From assembly GCA_023229575.1 (NCBI GenBank), contig JALNYZ010000019.1:1-64000 (forward strand): 64,000 nucleotides of DNA, in the 5' to 3' direction. Made by a program: the position numbers and the translations under genes. Of the stretch, positions 41,291-50,178 are shown one piece after another. The notes below the pieces were generated by a model that was given only the letters and a program-made list of their open reading frames with translations, ran no database searches and was not told the DNA's origin. The first letter of the stretch is position 1; each line of letters opens with the position of its first letter. The DNA comes from Prolixibacteraceae bacterium (GTDB lineage Bacteria; Bacteroidota; Bacteroidia; Bacteroidales; Prolixibacteraceae).

Positions 41291-42562
41291 CTATTTTAAA
41301 TCAAAACCCAAATCAGTACGGTAATACATCTTTTCAAAAAATATCTTTTCTGTATTCTTGTAACTAAGTGCCAACGCTTCGTCCATCGAACCGGCAAGCG
41401 AACTCACTGCTAGGACGCGTCCTCCATTTGTTAATACCATCTCTCCATCCAGCTTCGTCCCTGCATGAAATACCACACTCCCTTCAACAGTCTCCAGGTA
41501 TTTGATTTTTTTACCCTTCTCATAATTTCCGGGATATCCGCCAGCCACAACCATTACGGTAACTGCTGTTCTGGAATCTGTTACCAGGGTTCTTTTGTCC
41601 AGATTTCCCTGGGCTACACCTTCCAAAAGATCGACAAGATCAGATTGAATGCGCATCATTACTGCCTCCGTTTCAGGATCACCCATCCTTACATTGTATT
41701 CAATCAGGTAGGGTTCTCCTTCGCAACTCATCAATCCAAGGAAAATAAACCCCTTGAAATCAATATTTTCCCTACGCAACCCGCTAATTGTTGGAATCAC
41801 CATACGTTCTTCAACTTTCCGCATAAACTCAGGCGTAGCAAACGGCACCGGCGAAATTGCCCCCATTCCACCGGTATTCAGCCCGGTGTCGCCTTCACCA
41901 ATCCGTTTGTAATCCTTTGCCTCTGGCAATATTTTGTAATGAGTACCGTCTGTCAGCACAAAAACGGAACACTCCACACCGGAGAGAAACTCTTCAATGA
42001 CGACTGTCGAACTTGCACTGCCAAACAGGCCGTTCAGCATCTCCTGCAGGGATTGAATGGCTTCATCCAGATGTTCAATGATCAACACTCCTTTCCCTGC
42101 GGCCAGTCCATCGGCTTTCAATACATATGGTGCCTTAACGTTCTTCAAAAATTCTATGCCTTCGTCAAGATTCCCCTGATGTACCGTGAAATATTTCGCT
42201 GTCGGTATGTTATTCTTTACCATAAATTCCTTGGCAAACTCTTTGCTGCCCTCCAGTCTCGCTCCATGGCTATCAGGACCGATAACCGGGATTCCACTTA
42301 ATTGCCCATCTGCCAGGAAAAAATCGTGAATACCTGCAACCAGGGGGATTTCAGGACCTACCACCACCATCTGGATGCGGTTCTGAATAACAACCTCCCG
42401 GATCGCAGAAAAATCAGTTGTGTCAATTGCCAGATTTTCGCCCAATGCAGCAGTTCCGGCATTTCCAGGGGCAATATAAAGGTTGTCGAGTTTACTGCTT
42501 TGCTTCAGTTTCCAGGCAAGGGCATGCTCCCTTCCTCCCGATCCAATGATTAAAATGTTCAT
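41291..42562 (-). CDS. purD: Phosphoribosylamine-glycine ligase
   Basis: ATP-grasp enzyme of purine synthesis: phosphoribosylamine + glycine + ATP to GAR. 423 residues, standard length: MNILIIGSGGREHALAWKL start, GPEIPLVAGI, KADGLAAGKGV (ATP-binding), TGGMGAISP and RMGDPETEAVM. The small membrane protein gene follows closely. The upstream 211 bp are shared with divergent rbsK and hold a Family A repeat. Confidence 0.97.
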   Translation of the reverse strand: MNILIIGSGGREHALAWKLKQSSKLDNLYIAPGNAGTAALGENLAIDTTDFSAIREVVIQNRIQMVVVGPEIPLVAGIHDFFLADGQLSGIPVIGPDSHGARLEGSKEFAKEFMVKNNIPTAKYFTVHQGNLDEGIEFLKNVKAPYVLKADGLAAGKGVLIIEHLDEAIQSLQEMLNGLFGSASSTVVIEEFLSGVECSVFVLTDGTHYKILPEAKDYKRIGEGDTGLNTGGMGAISPVPFATPEFMRKVEERMVIPTISGLRRENIDFKGFIFLGLMSCEGEPYLIEYNVRMGDPETEAVMMRIQSDLVDLLEGVAQGNLDKRTLVTDSRTAVTVMVVAGGYPGNYEKGKKIKYLETVEGSVVFHAGTKLDGEMVLTNGGRVLAVSSLAGSMDEALALSYKNTEKIFFEKMYYRTDLGFDLK

Positions 42563-42642
42563 AAGTTGTTGTATTGAAAGTGCAAAATAAAGAAGAATTT
42601 CCTTTAAAGAAGTACGGATTCTTCCATTAGGGAAATTTATCT

Positions 42643-42650
42643 TATTTTTG
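42643..42650 (+). promoter_or_regulatory. Bacteroidota -7 element before rbsK
   Basis: TATTTTTG fits TAnnTTTG. The expected start near 42657 puts the whole Family A inverted repeat (to 42764) into the rbsK leader, where it could fold into a long hairpin just before the start codon. Confidence 0.55.
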
Positions 42651-42764
42651 AGTGAGCTAAAGTGACTAAAGTGACTAAAGTTGGAACTCCCATCTGTTGT
42701 ACCAATTTTGCTTGTAGAGAAATACTTTAGTCACTTTAGCTCACTTTAGTCACTTTAGTCACTT
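42651..42764. repeat. Family A inverted repeat pair in the rbsK leader
   Basis: Left arm 42651-42681 (AGTGACTAAAGTGACTAAAG core) and right arm 42724-42764 (ACTTTAGTCACTTTAGCTCA core), spacer about 42 bases. The variant AGCTAAAG in the left arm has its complement CTTTAGCT in the right arm. Confidence 0.75.
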
Positions 42765-42773
42765 TTAAACAAT

Positions 42774-43679
42774 ATGACAAAACAAACTATAGTTGTCCTG
42801 GGCAGCACCAATACCGACATGGTGATCAAAACAACCAAACTGCCTAAACCCGGTGAGACAATTCTTGGCGGTGATTTTTTGATGAATCCAGGTGGGAAAG
42901 GGGCTAACCAGGCCGTTGCCGCCGCACGTTTGAACGGACATGTAACGCTGGTTGCAAAAACCGGCGAAGATCTGTTTGGTTCGCAGGCAATGAAACTTTT
43001 CCAGGATGAAAAAGTGAATACCGACTTTCTTTTTACTGACCCGGAATCGCCTTCAGGAATTGCATTGATCACTGTGGATGAGCATGCAGAAAACTGCATT
43101 GTTGTCGCACCCGGGGCCAATGCAAGGTTACTTCGTGCCGATGTTGAAAAAGCGGCAAATGCTATCAATGCTGCAGAAATTATCTTGATGCAACTCGAAA
43201 TCCCTTTGGATACCGTCTGCTACGCTGCCGAAATTGCCTTTAATGCGGGCAAAAAAGTGATCCTCAATCCGGCGCCGGCACAGCCTCTGCCCGATGAACT
43301 GATAAAGATGCTCTACCTGATTACGCCCAACGAAACTGAAGCAGAACTGCTGACAGGTGTTCCGGTAACAGATGTCAAATCAGCCGAGTCCGCTGCTCGC
43401 AGGTTGCTGGCAAAAGGGGTTCAGGTGGTCGTGGTCACCCTCGGTAGTAGGGGGGCTTTGCTGGTTACAGCAGACCAATGCCATTTGATTCCGTCCTTCA
43501 AAGTAAAAGCTGTTGATACTACGGCCGCCGGGGATTGTTTCAATGGTGCGCTGGCCGTCGCTATTGCGGAAGGCGCCGGACTGGAGAATGCCATTGCTTT
43601 CGCCAACAAGGCTGCATCCATTTCGGTAACCCGGATGGGAGCCCAGGTATCTGCTCCCTACAGGGATGAGGTACTTTAA
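42774..43679 (+). CDS. rbsK: Ribokinase
   Basis: PfkB-family kinase, ribose to ribose-5-phosphate. 301 residues: LGSTNTDMVIKTTKLPKPGE (about 8-27), NPGGKGANQAVAAARL (about 39-54), NPAPAQPLPDELI, TPNETEAELLTG, and the catalytic block DTTAAGDCFNGALAV (Asp base near residue 252). First gene of the salvage locus with a nucleoside hydrolase, an ADP-ribosylglycohydrolase-like lipoprotein and a sugar permease, which supports ribose as substrate over other PfkB sugars. Confidence 0.94.
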   Translation: MTKQTIVVLGSTNTDMVIKTTKLPKPGETILGGDFLMNPGGKGANQAVAAARLNGHVTLVAKTGEDLFGSQAMKLFQDEKVNTDFLFTDPESPSGIALITVDEHAENCIVVAPGANARLLRADVEKAANAINAAEIILMQLEIPLDTVCYAAEIAFNAGKKVILNPAPAQPLPDELIKMLYLITPNETEAELLTGVPVTDVKSAESAARRLLAKGVQVVVVTLGSRGALLVTADQCHLIPSFKVKAVDTTAAGDCFNGALAVAIAEGAGLENAIAFANKAASISVTRMGAQVSAPYRDEVL

Positions 43680-43726
43680 CCTCTACGAGGTAAAGTTTCG
43701 TTGATTGCCAAAGCAAATCAAAAAGC

Positions 43727-44731
43727 ATGAAAAATCCGATTGCCTTTCTCTTACTACTCTGTATTTGGATGTTTCAGTCCTGCACTACACCGCACAAACC
43801 TGAAACTACCGCCCCAATTAAAATCATTCTCGATACCGACATCGGTCCTGATTTTGATGATGTGGGGGCCGTTGCCGTCCTTCATGCCATGGCCGATAGT
43901 GGCCAGGTTGAAATTCTCGGGATCATGGCATGCAACAAAGATTCACTCGTTGTACCAACAATCGATGTATTAAATACCTATTTCGATAGACCGGCCATCC
44001 CGGTAGGTGCGCCAAAATCGAAAGGGGTAAAGATGGGCCCGAATAAACAATGGCCGGATTCCATCGTTGCACACTATCCTCACAAAATCCGCTCGACAAA
44101 TGGTGCACCTGATGCTGTAGCCCAATATCGCAAAATTCTGTCTGCCCAACCTGACGGATCAGTTACCATCGTTTCCATCGGATTTATCACCAACCTCAAC
44201 AATCTTTTGCAATCGACTTCTGATCAAATTAGTAATCTCAACGGGACTGATCTGGTAGCCCGGAAGGTCAAAAAGCTTGTTTCGATGGCCGGATGGTTTC
44301 CGAAAGGCAAGGAATACAATGTCTACATGGATTCCACGGCATCAAAATATTGTTTCGAACACTGGCCAACCCCAGTAATTTTTACAGGATTCGAAATCGG
44401 GGATAAAGTAAAGACCGGCCTAACGCTGGTGGGTAGCACGATCCGGAACAATCCTGTCAAGGATGCATTCCGGATTGCCATGGCCGGATCGAATGACGAT
44501 TCGAATGGACACAGTAGCTGGGACCAAACGGCTGTTCTTATCGCAATATATGGCACTGAACCCTTTTTTACTACCGTGAAAGGCACCATCCGGGTGAACC
44601 AGGACGGAAGCAATACCTGGGATGAAAATCCGGAGGGAATGCAGTACTATGTTAAAATGAAAATGAGTCCGGATAGTTTAGCCGAATTTATTGAAAGAAG
44701 GATGATGCACGAGCCGGTGAAGAAGGACTGA
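43727..44731 (+). CDS. Nucleoside hydrolase lipoprotein
   Basis: Inosine/uridine-preferring nucleoside hydrolase family: nucleoside + water to ribose + base. 334 residues with a lipoprotein signal (MFQSC lipobox, about residue 19), so it is exported to the periplasm or outer membrane, unlike the cytoplasmic RihA/B/C. The Ca-binding motif DTDIGPDFDD (about 36-45) is intact, and NDDSNGHSSWDQTAVL supplies the C-terminal Asp. It follows rbsK by 47 bp; an exported hydrolase would free ribose outside the inner membrane for the permease and kinase. Confidence 0.9.
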   Translation: MKNPIAFLLLLCIWMFQSCTTPHKPETTAPIKIILDTDIGPDFDDVGAVAVLHAMADSGQVEILGIMACNKDSLVVPTIDVLNTYFDRPAIPVGAPKSKGVKMGPNKQWPDSIVAHYPHKIRSTNGAPDAVAQYRKILSAQPDGSVTIVSIGFITNLNNLLQSTSDQISNLNGTDLVARKVKKLVSMAGWFPKGKEYNVYMDSTASKYCFEHWPTPVIFTGFEIGDKVKTGLTLVGSTIRNNPVKDAFRIAMAGSNDDSNGHSSWDQTAVLIAIYGTEPFFTTVKGTIRVNQDGSNTWDENPEGMQYYVKMKMSPDSLAEFIERRMMHEPVKKD

Positions 44732-44993
44732 AGGATGGAAGGACGGAGATGACTGGGATGACGGCGACGACTAGGACGAGGGGACTTGGGGACATGGAGA
44801 GAGAGAGGCTTCGACGAGTCAGACGGTCCCTGAGCCGAAGGGGGAAATGTGAAAATTAACTGATCCCTGGGCAAGTCTGAAGGACTATGGTTCATATCGT
44901 CCTAATTGTCCTGCGAATCATGCTTGTCCTGCGAGTCCCAAATGTCAAATAAGAACAAAAAAGATGGAAAGAACAAAATAATAACAAACTAAT
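44732..44993. repeat. Purine-rich and CCCTGAGC words
   Basis: Gene-free 262 bp: purine-rich words (GACTTGGGGACATGGAGAGA) to about 44815, two degenerate copies of the GGTCCCTGAGC...GAAGG word (44825-44842, 44862-44883), then AT-rich sequence up to the next ATG. No clear promoter or terminator. Confidence 0.5.
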
Positions 44994-46571
44994 ATGAAGC
45001 ACTTTAACATTTTCCCACTAACCCTGCTTGGATTGCTTTTATCCTGTAGTCAGCCGGATCCTACCATCCGGACCATCACTACCGATGTGCTGAAAGACAA
45101 AATAGCCGGCGGATGGGCCGGAAAAATTATTGGCGTCACTTATGGCGCACCGACAGAGTTCAGGGCCCTGGGACATACGTTTGAGGATTCCATCCGCTGG
45201 ACCCCAAAGGATGCCATTGGTGCACTTACCCAGGACGATCTTTATGTACAGCTCACTTTCTTGATGACGATGGACCAGTTCGGCATCGATGCACCGGCAA
45301 AGAAGTACCAGGAGCTGTTTGCCAAATCGGGTTACATGCTCTGGCATGCCAACGCGCAGTCGCGCAAAAATTATTTCGACAGCATCTTCCCTCCAAGGTC
45401 GGGCGCTCCTGAATTCAATTTTCACGCCAACGACATCGACTTTCAAATCGAAGCTGATTATATCGGATTTATATCGCCGGGGATGCCCAATAGTGCGACC
45501 AAACTCGCAGATAAGATTGGCCATATCATGAATTACGGGGATGGCTATTACGGTGGCGTTTTTCTTTCAGCACTTTATGCTGAGGCGTTTTTCGAAAAAG
45601 ATATCCGAAAAATCGTGGATAAGGCGCTGCTCTCCTTGCCGGCCGAATCAGACTATGCAAAAGTTATTCGTGATGTATTGATGTTAAATGATAAAAACCC
45701 ATTCGATTGGCATGCTTCCTGGAAAGTACTGGAAGACAAATGGGGCAAAACCCATATCTGCTCCGCCGGAGAAGCTTTTAACATTGATGCCAAGTTCAAC
45801 GGCGCCTACATTGTGATGGGATTGCTGTATGGTAACGGTGATGTGATGAAAACCCTGGAGATTACCACCCGTTGTGGACAGGACTCTGACTGCAACCCAT
45901 CCAACGCCATGGCTATTTTGGGAGTAATCAACGGTTTTAGTCACCTTCCCGGGGCTATGCAAAAGAGTGTCACCCAAATGCAAGACTCCCTTTTCATCTT
46001 TACCGATTACAATTTCAGGAAAGCCGTCGACAAAACTTACCAATATGCCATCAACCATGTTGTGGCCGAAGGTGGCGCTGTTACACCCGACAAGGTTAAC
46101 GTCAAAATCCAAAATCCAGTTCCGGCCACCCTTGAGATAAGCTTTCCAAAGATGGTACTGAGCGAAAAAGTTTCCATTTTTGACGAGAAGAGATGGAAAC
46201 TTTCGGGCAACTGGAAAACTTTCCAATTGAAACCAGAAGAGAACAATGTAAAAGCCAACCAGGCAAAATTTGCCTCAAAAAAGGGTGATGCCCTCGAGAT
46301 TGATTTTGAGGGAACGGCGATCTCTCTTGAAGGCAATTGGAAAAAGGATGGAGGCAAGGCAGAACTCTACATTGACGGGAAACTGAACAATACCTTCGAT
46401 ACCTATTTCTTTTACAACAAACAAGAGCAAGCACCCATCAATATCAGTCATGCTTTGAATCTGAGTCCTGGCAAGCACGTACTTAAACTGGTAGTCACCG
46501 GCGAGAAAAAACCGGAGTCGCAGGATAGCAGGATATACGTATCTGATGCTCTTGTTTTCAAAGAAAAGTGA
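44994..46571 (+). CDS. ADP-ribosylglycohydrolase-family lipoprotein
   Basis: 525 residues with a lipoprotein signal (LLGLLLSC, lipobox Cys near residue 18). The core (about 35-350) is the ADP-ribosylglycohydrolase/DraG fold: KIAGGWAGKIIGVTYGAPTEF, LTQDDLYVQLTF, ADKIGHIMNYGDGYYGG and the metal-binding GQDSDCNPSNAMAILG where the family has D-(T/S)-D. The last ~160 residues form a beta-rich domain (GDALEIDFEGTAISLEGNW, GKAELYIDGKL, PGKHVLKLVV) like carbohydrate-binding or concanavalin-type modules. It probably cleaves an ADP-ribosyl, ribosyl or related N-glycosidic bond outside the cytoplasm. The locus suggests the released ribose is used. Confidence 0.85.
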   Translation: MKHFNIFPLTLLGLLLSCSQPDPTIRTITTDVLKDKIAGGWAGKIIGVTYGAPTEFRALGHTFEDSIRWTPKDAIGALTQDDLYVQLTFLMTMDQFGIDAPAKKYQELFAKSGYMLWHANAQSRKNYFDSIFPPRSGAPEFNFHANDIDFQIEADYIGFISPGMPNSATKLADKIGHIMNYGDGYYGGVFLSALYAEAFFEKDIRKIVDKALLSLPAESDYAKVIRDVLMLNDKNPFDWHASWKVLEDKWGKTHICSAGEAFNIDAKFNGAYIVMGLLYGNGDVMKTLEITTRCGQDSDCNPSNAMAILGVINGFSHLPGAMQKSVTQMQDSLFIFTDYNFRKAVDKTYQYAINHVVAEGGAVTPDKVNVKIQNPVPATLEISFPKMVLSEKVSIFDEKRWKLSGNWKTFQLKPEENNVKANQAKFASKKGDALEIDFEGTAISLEGNWKKDGGKAELYIDGKLNNTFDTYFFYNKQEQAPINISHALNLSPGKHVLKLVVTGEKKPESQDSRIYVSDALVFKEK

Positions 46572-46673
46572 ACTAAAGTGAACTAAAGTGCCTAAAATAA
46601 TTAACTTAGCACGTATATTGCCGGAAAATTGGAACTTCCCTACTTTAGTCACTTTAGTTCACTTTAGTCACTT
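46567..46673. repeat. Family A inverted repeat pair between lipoprotein and permease genes
   Basis: Left arm 46567-46591 (AGTGAACTAAAGTGAACTAA and following) includes the TGA stop of the preceding gene. Right arm 46642-46673 (ACTTTAGTCACTTTAGTTCA and following). Spacer about 50 bases. Confidence 0.7.
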
Positions 46674-46707
46674 CTATATAAAAACTACAACTCTAAATTA
46701 AACCACT

Positions 46708-47706
46708 ATGTACATCGTCGAAAGTTACACCCTCGCTGTCGTTCTGACCTTCGTGACCATGCTTTGCTGGGGTTCGTGGGCCAACACCCAGAAACTCGCA
46801 GAAAAATCCTGGCGTTTTGAACTCTTTTATTGGGATTACGTGATTGGCATCGTGCTGATGTCCATCCTATTTGCCTTCACTCTGGGAAGTATTGGCGATC
46901 AAGGCCGAAATTTTCTGGCCGATCTTAAGCAAGCTGATTGGTCCAATATACAAAAAGCGATGTTGGGAGGCATTATTTTCAATGCCGCCAATATACTGGT
47001 TGCAGCCGCCATCGCAATCGCAGGTATGTCGGTAGCTTTCCCGGTAGGGATTGGCATTGCCCTTGTTTTAGGCGTGATTATCAACTACATTGCCACTCCG
47101 CAAGGCAATGCCGTTTGGCTGTTTTCCGGTGTCGGCCTCGTCACGTTAGCCATTGTAATTGATGCCCTGGCTTATCGAAGGAAAGCTTCCCAGTCCATGA
47201 AAGTACCAACCAAAGGGATTGTCCTTTCCCTTGTTGGTGGCGTGATGATGGCGCTTTTTTACCGGTTTGTGGCCAGTTCGATGGCTACTGACTTTGTCCA
47301 TCCTGAGGCAGGATTCCTTACTCCCTATACAGCAACGGTCTTTTTCTCCCTGGGTATATTATTCAGCAATCTGATTTTCAATACCATCCTTATGAAAAAG
47401 CCGTTCGAAGGAACTCCTGTAAGTTATAGTCAATATTTCCAAGGTGGACTGAAAGAGCACCTGACAGGTATCCTCGGAGGGATGATTTGGTGCATCGGGA
47501 TGTCATTGAGTATCATCGCGGCAGGTAAGGCCGGTTTTCCGGTTTCCTATGGGCTGGGCCAGGGGGCAACCCTTATCGCAGCTTTGTGGGGTGTGTTTAT
47601 CTGGAAAGAGTTCAAGGGATCAAAGGGAACCTCCGGATTACTGACGGCTATGTTCTTGCTTTTTGTTTTTGGTATCGGATTAATAATTTACGCTGGCAGT
47701 CACTAA
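46708..47706 (+). CDS. GRP-type (DMT superfamily) sugar permease, probably ribose importer
   Basis: 332 residues with about ten membrane helices. The opening ALVLTFVTMLCWGSWANTQK-like segment (residues ~8-28), the WRFELFYWDYVIG motif and GGIIFNAANILVAAAIAIAG resemble the glucose/ribose uptake (GRP/RbsU) and RhaT-like branch of the DMT superfamily. Last gene of the ribose/nucleoside locus, so ribose is the likely substrate; a nucleoside substrate cannot be excluded. Convergent with csp, with a Family B repeat and a long hairpin between. Confidence 0.82.
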   Translation: MYIVESYTLAVVLTFVTMLCWGSWANTQKLAEKSWRFELFYWDYVIGIVLMSILFAFTLGSIGDQGRNFLADLKQADWSNIQKAMLGGIIFNAANILVAAAIAIAGMSVAFPVGIGIALVLGVIINYIATPQGNAVWLFSGVGLVTLAIVIDALAYRRKASQSMKVPTKGIVLSLVGGVMMALFYRFVASSMATDFVHPEAGFLTPYTATVFFSLGILFSNLIFNTILMKKPFEGTPVSYSQYFQGGLKEHLTGILGGMIWCIGMSLSIIAAGKAGFPVSYGLGQGATLIAALWGVFIWKEFKGSKGTSGLLTAMFLLFVFGIGLIIYAGSH

Positions 47707-47841
47707 AGAAGGATAAAGGATAAAGTCAAAAGTATAAAGGAAGGACGCTGCAATCATGATTGTAACGTTTTAATACATATCAATAAAAGTCCCTTACCCA
47801 CGAATCCCACTTTATCCTTTATCCTTTTTACTTTATCCTTA
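47707..47841. repeat. Family B inverted repeat pair, copy 3
   Basis: Left arm 47707-47740 directly after the permease stop (GGATAAAGGATAAAGT words) and right arm 47809-47841 (ACTTTATCCTTTATCC words), in the convergent space before the csp terminator hairpin. Confidence 0.7.
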
Positions 47842-47920
47842 AAATAAAGCAAGTTTCGAACAAAAAAAAGAGGGAACCCGATGGGCTCCCTCTTTTTTTT
47901 GTTCGAAACTTGCTTTATTT
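47842..47920 (-). terminator. Very long terminator hairpin at the end of csp
   Basis: Two 38-base arms (47842-47879 and 47883-47920) pair with a single mismatch and a 3-base loop. The inner part is a normal bidirectional terminator (GAGGGAGCCC with A8/T8 tracts). The outer part extends the stem by the sequence directly downstream of the csp stop and includes two bases of the stop codon itself. Confidence 0.85.
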
Positions 47921-48110
47921 AAGCTTGTTTTACGTTTACAGCGATAAGACCTTTTCTTCCATCTTGTAGTTCGAAAGTTACATGGTCGTTTTCTTTAATT
48001 TGATCGATTAAGCCAGTTACGTGTACAAAGTACTCATTTTGAGACTCATCGTCTTTGATAAACCCAAACCCTTTAGTTACATTAAAGAATTTGACAATTC
48101 CTTTACTCAT
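47919..48110 (-). CDS. Cold shock domain protein
   Basis: Single cold-shock-domain RNA/DNA chaperone of 63 residues. The RNP1-like motif KGFGFIKDDE (about 13-22) and RNP2-like EYFVHVTGL (about 26-34) are intact. The body is standard for CspA-type proteins. It has its own promoter (minus-strand TACCTTTG) and a strong terminator, so it is monocistronic. Confidence 0.95.
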   Translation of the reverse strand: MSKGIVKFFNVTKGFGFIKDDESQNEYFVHVTGLIDQIKENDHVTFELQDGRKGLIAVNVKQA

Positions 48111-48135
48111 TTGTTATAATAATTTTAATTCGTTT

Positions 48136-48143
48136 CAAAGGTA
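48136..48143 (-). promoter_or_regulatory. Bacteroidota -7 element before csp
   Basis: Minus-strand TACCTTTG fits TAnnTTTG. The expected start near 48129 gives a leader of about 19 bases, too short for the long cold-shock leaders of enteric cspA. Confidence 0.6.
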
Positions 48144-48163
48144 ATAATATTTATCACAATACG

Positions 48164-49387
48164 TTAACCTGCCTGAAGTCGTAAAGTACTGATTCTTTCT
48201 ATTTTTTCTGAAGCAAATTCCGGGGTGATAACCATACTGGTACCACCTACAGATGGCATGTCAAACATGGCATCGATCATGATGGTTTCGCAGATGGACC
48301 TCAATCCGCGTGCACCCAGTTTGAATTCGATGGCCTTGTCAACGATCACATTCAATGTCTCCTCTTTGAACTCCAGTTTTATTCCATCCATCTCGAACAG
48401 TTTATGGTACTGTTTGATGATCGAATTTTTGGGCTCAGTCAAAATTCTGCGCAACGATTCCCTGTCGAGCGGAACAAGATAGGTAAGCACCGGAAGGCGA
48501 CCCACAATTTCAGGGATCAATCCGAAGGCGCGCAAATCCTGTGGTGAGACATATTGAAGCAAGTGGTCCCTGTCGATTTTCCCGTGTTCGGCAATGGCTT
48601 TGTAACCAACCACTTTGGTATTGAGTCGCAAGCCTATCTTCCTTTCGATGCCTTCGAAAGCTCCTCCGCATACGAACAAAATATTTTTTGTATCAACGGG
48701 GATCATCTTTTGTTCTGGATGTTTTCTGCCTCCTTGCGGCGGCACATTCACAATGGCCCCCTCAAGCAGTTTCAGCAATCCCTGTTGCACCCCTTCGCCC
48801 GAAACATCCCTGGTAATAGATGGATTGTCCCCTTTCCGGGCAATTTTATCTATTTCGTCAATAAAGACGATGCCACGTTCGGCAGCCTCCACGTTGTAAT
48901 CGGCAGCCTGAAGCAAACGCGTAAGCAAACTTTCAATATCCTCTCCCACATATCCCGCTTCTGTCAGAACTGTCGCATCGACAATGGTAAACGGAACATG
49001 CAACATTCGGGCGATGGTCTTGGCAAGCAGGGTTTTACCTGTTCCGGTTGGTCCAACCAGGATAATATTTGATTTTTCAATCTCAGTACCATCCTCGGTT
49101 ACTTTTTGGTTCAGTCTCTTGTAATGGTTGTAGACAGCTACCGAAAGGATTCTTTTGGCATCGTCCTGTCCGATTACATATTGGTCAAGAAATGCTTTGA
49201 TCTCCCTGGGTTTCTTTAATTCAACCCCCTTCAGGTCAAAGCCCTCATTTTTCTTGAACTCCTCCTCAACGATCGAATGGGCTTGTTCAATGCAATTCTC
49301 ACAGATATGGCCCTCCATACCGGCGATGAGCAGTTGAACATCCTTCTTCTCGCGTCCGCAAAACGAACATCTGTCTACTTTCTTCAT
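48164..49387 (-). CDS. clpX: ATP-dependent Clp protease ATP-binding subunit ClpX
   Basis: AAA+ unfoldase feeding substrates to ClpP. 407 residues: N-terminal C4 zinc finger (CSFCGREKKDV ... CENC, residues 7-36), Walker A GPTGTGKTLLAK (about 111-122), Walker B IVFIDEIDKIA, and sensor/arginine regions (LEGAIVNVPPQGGRKHP). The IGF-type ClpP-docking loop is present as RKIGLRL. It follows clpP by 33 bp in the tig-clpP-clpX order. Confidence 0.98.
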   Translation of the reverse strand: MKKVDRCSFCGREKKDVQLLIAGMEGHICENCIEQAHSIVEEEFKKNEGFDLKGVELKKPREIKAFLDQYVIGQDDAKRILSVAVYNHYKRLNQKVTEDGTEIEKSNIILVGPTGTGKTLLAKTIARMLHVPFTIVDATVLTEAGYVGEDIESLLTRLLQAADYNVEAAERGIVFIDEIDKIARKGDNPSITRDVSGEGVQQGLLKLLEGAIVNVPPQGGRKHPEQKMIPVDTKNILFVCGGAFEGIERKIGLRLNTKVVGYKAIAEHGKIDRDHLLQYVSPQDLRAFGLIPEIVGRLPVLTYLVPLDRESLRRILTEPKNSIIKQYHKLFEMDGIKLEFKEETLNVIVDKAIEFKLGARGLRSICETIMIDAMFDMPSVGGTSMVITPEFASEKIERISTLRLQAG

Positions 49388-49420
49388 TCTTTAATAATTA
49401 GTAAAAAGCAAGGAGCCCTA

Positions 49421-50101
49421 TTATTTTTTCTGACGCATCAGAATTTCGTCGATCATACCATAATCTTTGGCCTCTTCGGCTGTCATCCAATAATCCCTGT
49501 CTGAATCCTTTTCCACCTTTTCGAGCGTCTGTCCCGAATGAAATGCAATAATCTCATACAGTTCCCGTTTCAACTTCATGATCTCCCTTGCCGTAATTTC
49601 AATATCAGATGCCTGTCCCTGGGCTCCACCCATTGGTTGGTGGATCATAATCCGGGAGTGCTTCAGTGCTGAGCGTTTCCCCTTTTCGCCGGCAGTCATC
49701 AGCACGGCGGCCATAGAGGCAGCCATGCCGGTACATATTGTGGCGATGTTACAATTGATGTATTGCATGGTATCGTAAATTCCCAATCCTGCATGTACCG
49801 AACCACCAGGCGAATTGAAGTAGATCTGAATATCTTTCCCCGGATCAGAGGATTCAAGAAATAGGAGTTGTGCCTGAATAATATTTGCCACATCATCATC
49901 GATCGCAACTCCCAGAAAGATAATCCTATCCATCATTAACCTGGAGAAGACATCCATTTGTGCAATGTTCATCTGACGCTCTTCAATGATGGTTGGGGAG
50001 ATATAACTTGCGTGAATAGATTGAAATTTATGAAGGGATAAGCTACTGATCCCCATCTGCTTTGTCGCAAATTTGCGAAATTCGTCACTTGGTAGGCTCA
50101 T
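49421..50101 (-). CDS. clpP: ATP-dependent Clp protease proteolytic subunit
   Basis: Serine protease of 226 residues. The catalytic triad is visible: Ser in TGMAASMAAVL, His in RIMIHQPMGG and Asp in DRDYWMTAEEA. The N-terminus before IIEERQMNIAQMDVFSRLM is about 35 residues, longer than the usual short propeptide. clpX follows. Its own promoter (minus-strand TAACTTTG) precedes a leader hairpin. Confidence 0.97.
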   Translation of the reverse strand: MSLPSDEFRKFATKQMGISSLSLHKFQSIHASYISPTIIEERQMNIAQMDVFSRLMMDRIIFLGVAIDDDVANIIQAQLLFLESSDPGKDIQIYFNSPGGSVHAGLGIYDTMQYINCNIATICTGMAASMAAVLMTAGEKGKRSALKHSRIMIHQPMGGAQGQASDIEITAREIMKLKRELYEIIAFHSGQTLEKVEKDSDRDYWMTAEEAKDYGMIDEILMRQKK

Positions 50102-50134
50102 GATAAAACGATTTTAAAATGAAAAAACTCTGTA

Positions 50135-50177
50135 AAATCGAACCGTTCATTTGTTGTCAAAGCGAATGGTTCGATTT
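50135..50177 (-). promoter_or_regulatory. Inverted repeat in the clpP leader
   Basis: 14-base arms (50135-50148 and 50164-50177, core AATCGAACC/GGTTCGATT) with one G-T pair and a 15-base loop lie right at the expected 5' end of the clpP transcript. It could stabilise the mRNA or be a protein-binding site. Confidence 0.5.
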
Positions 50178-50178
50178 A

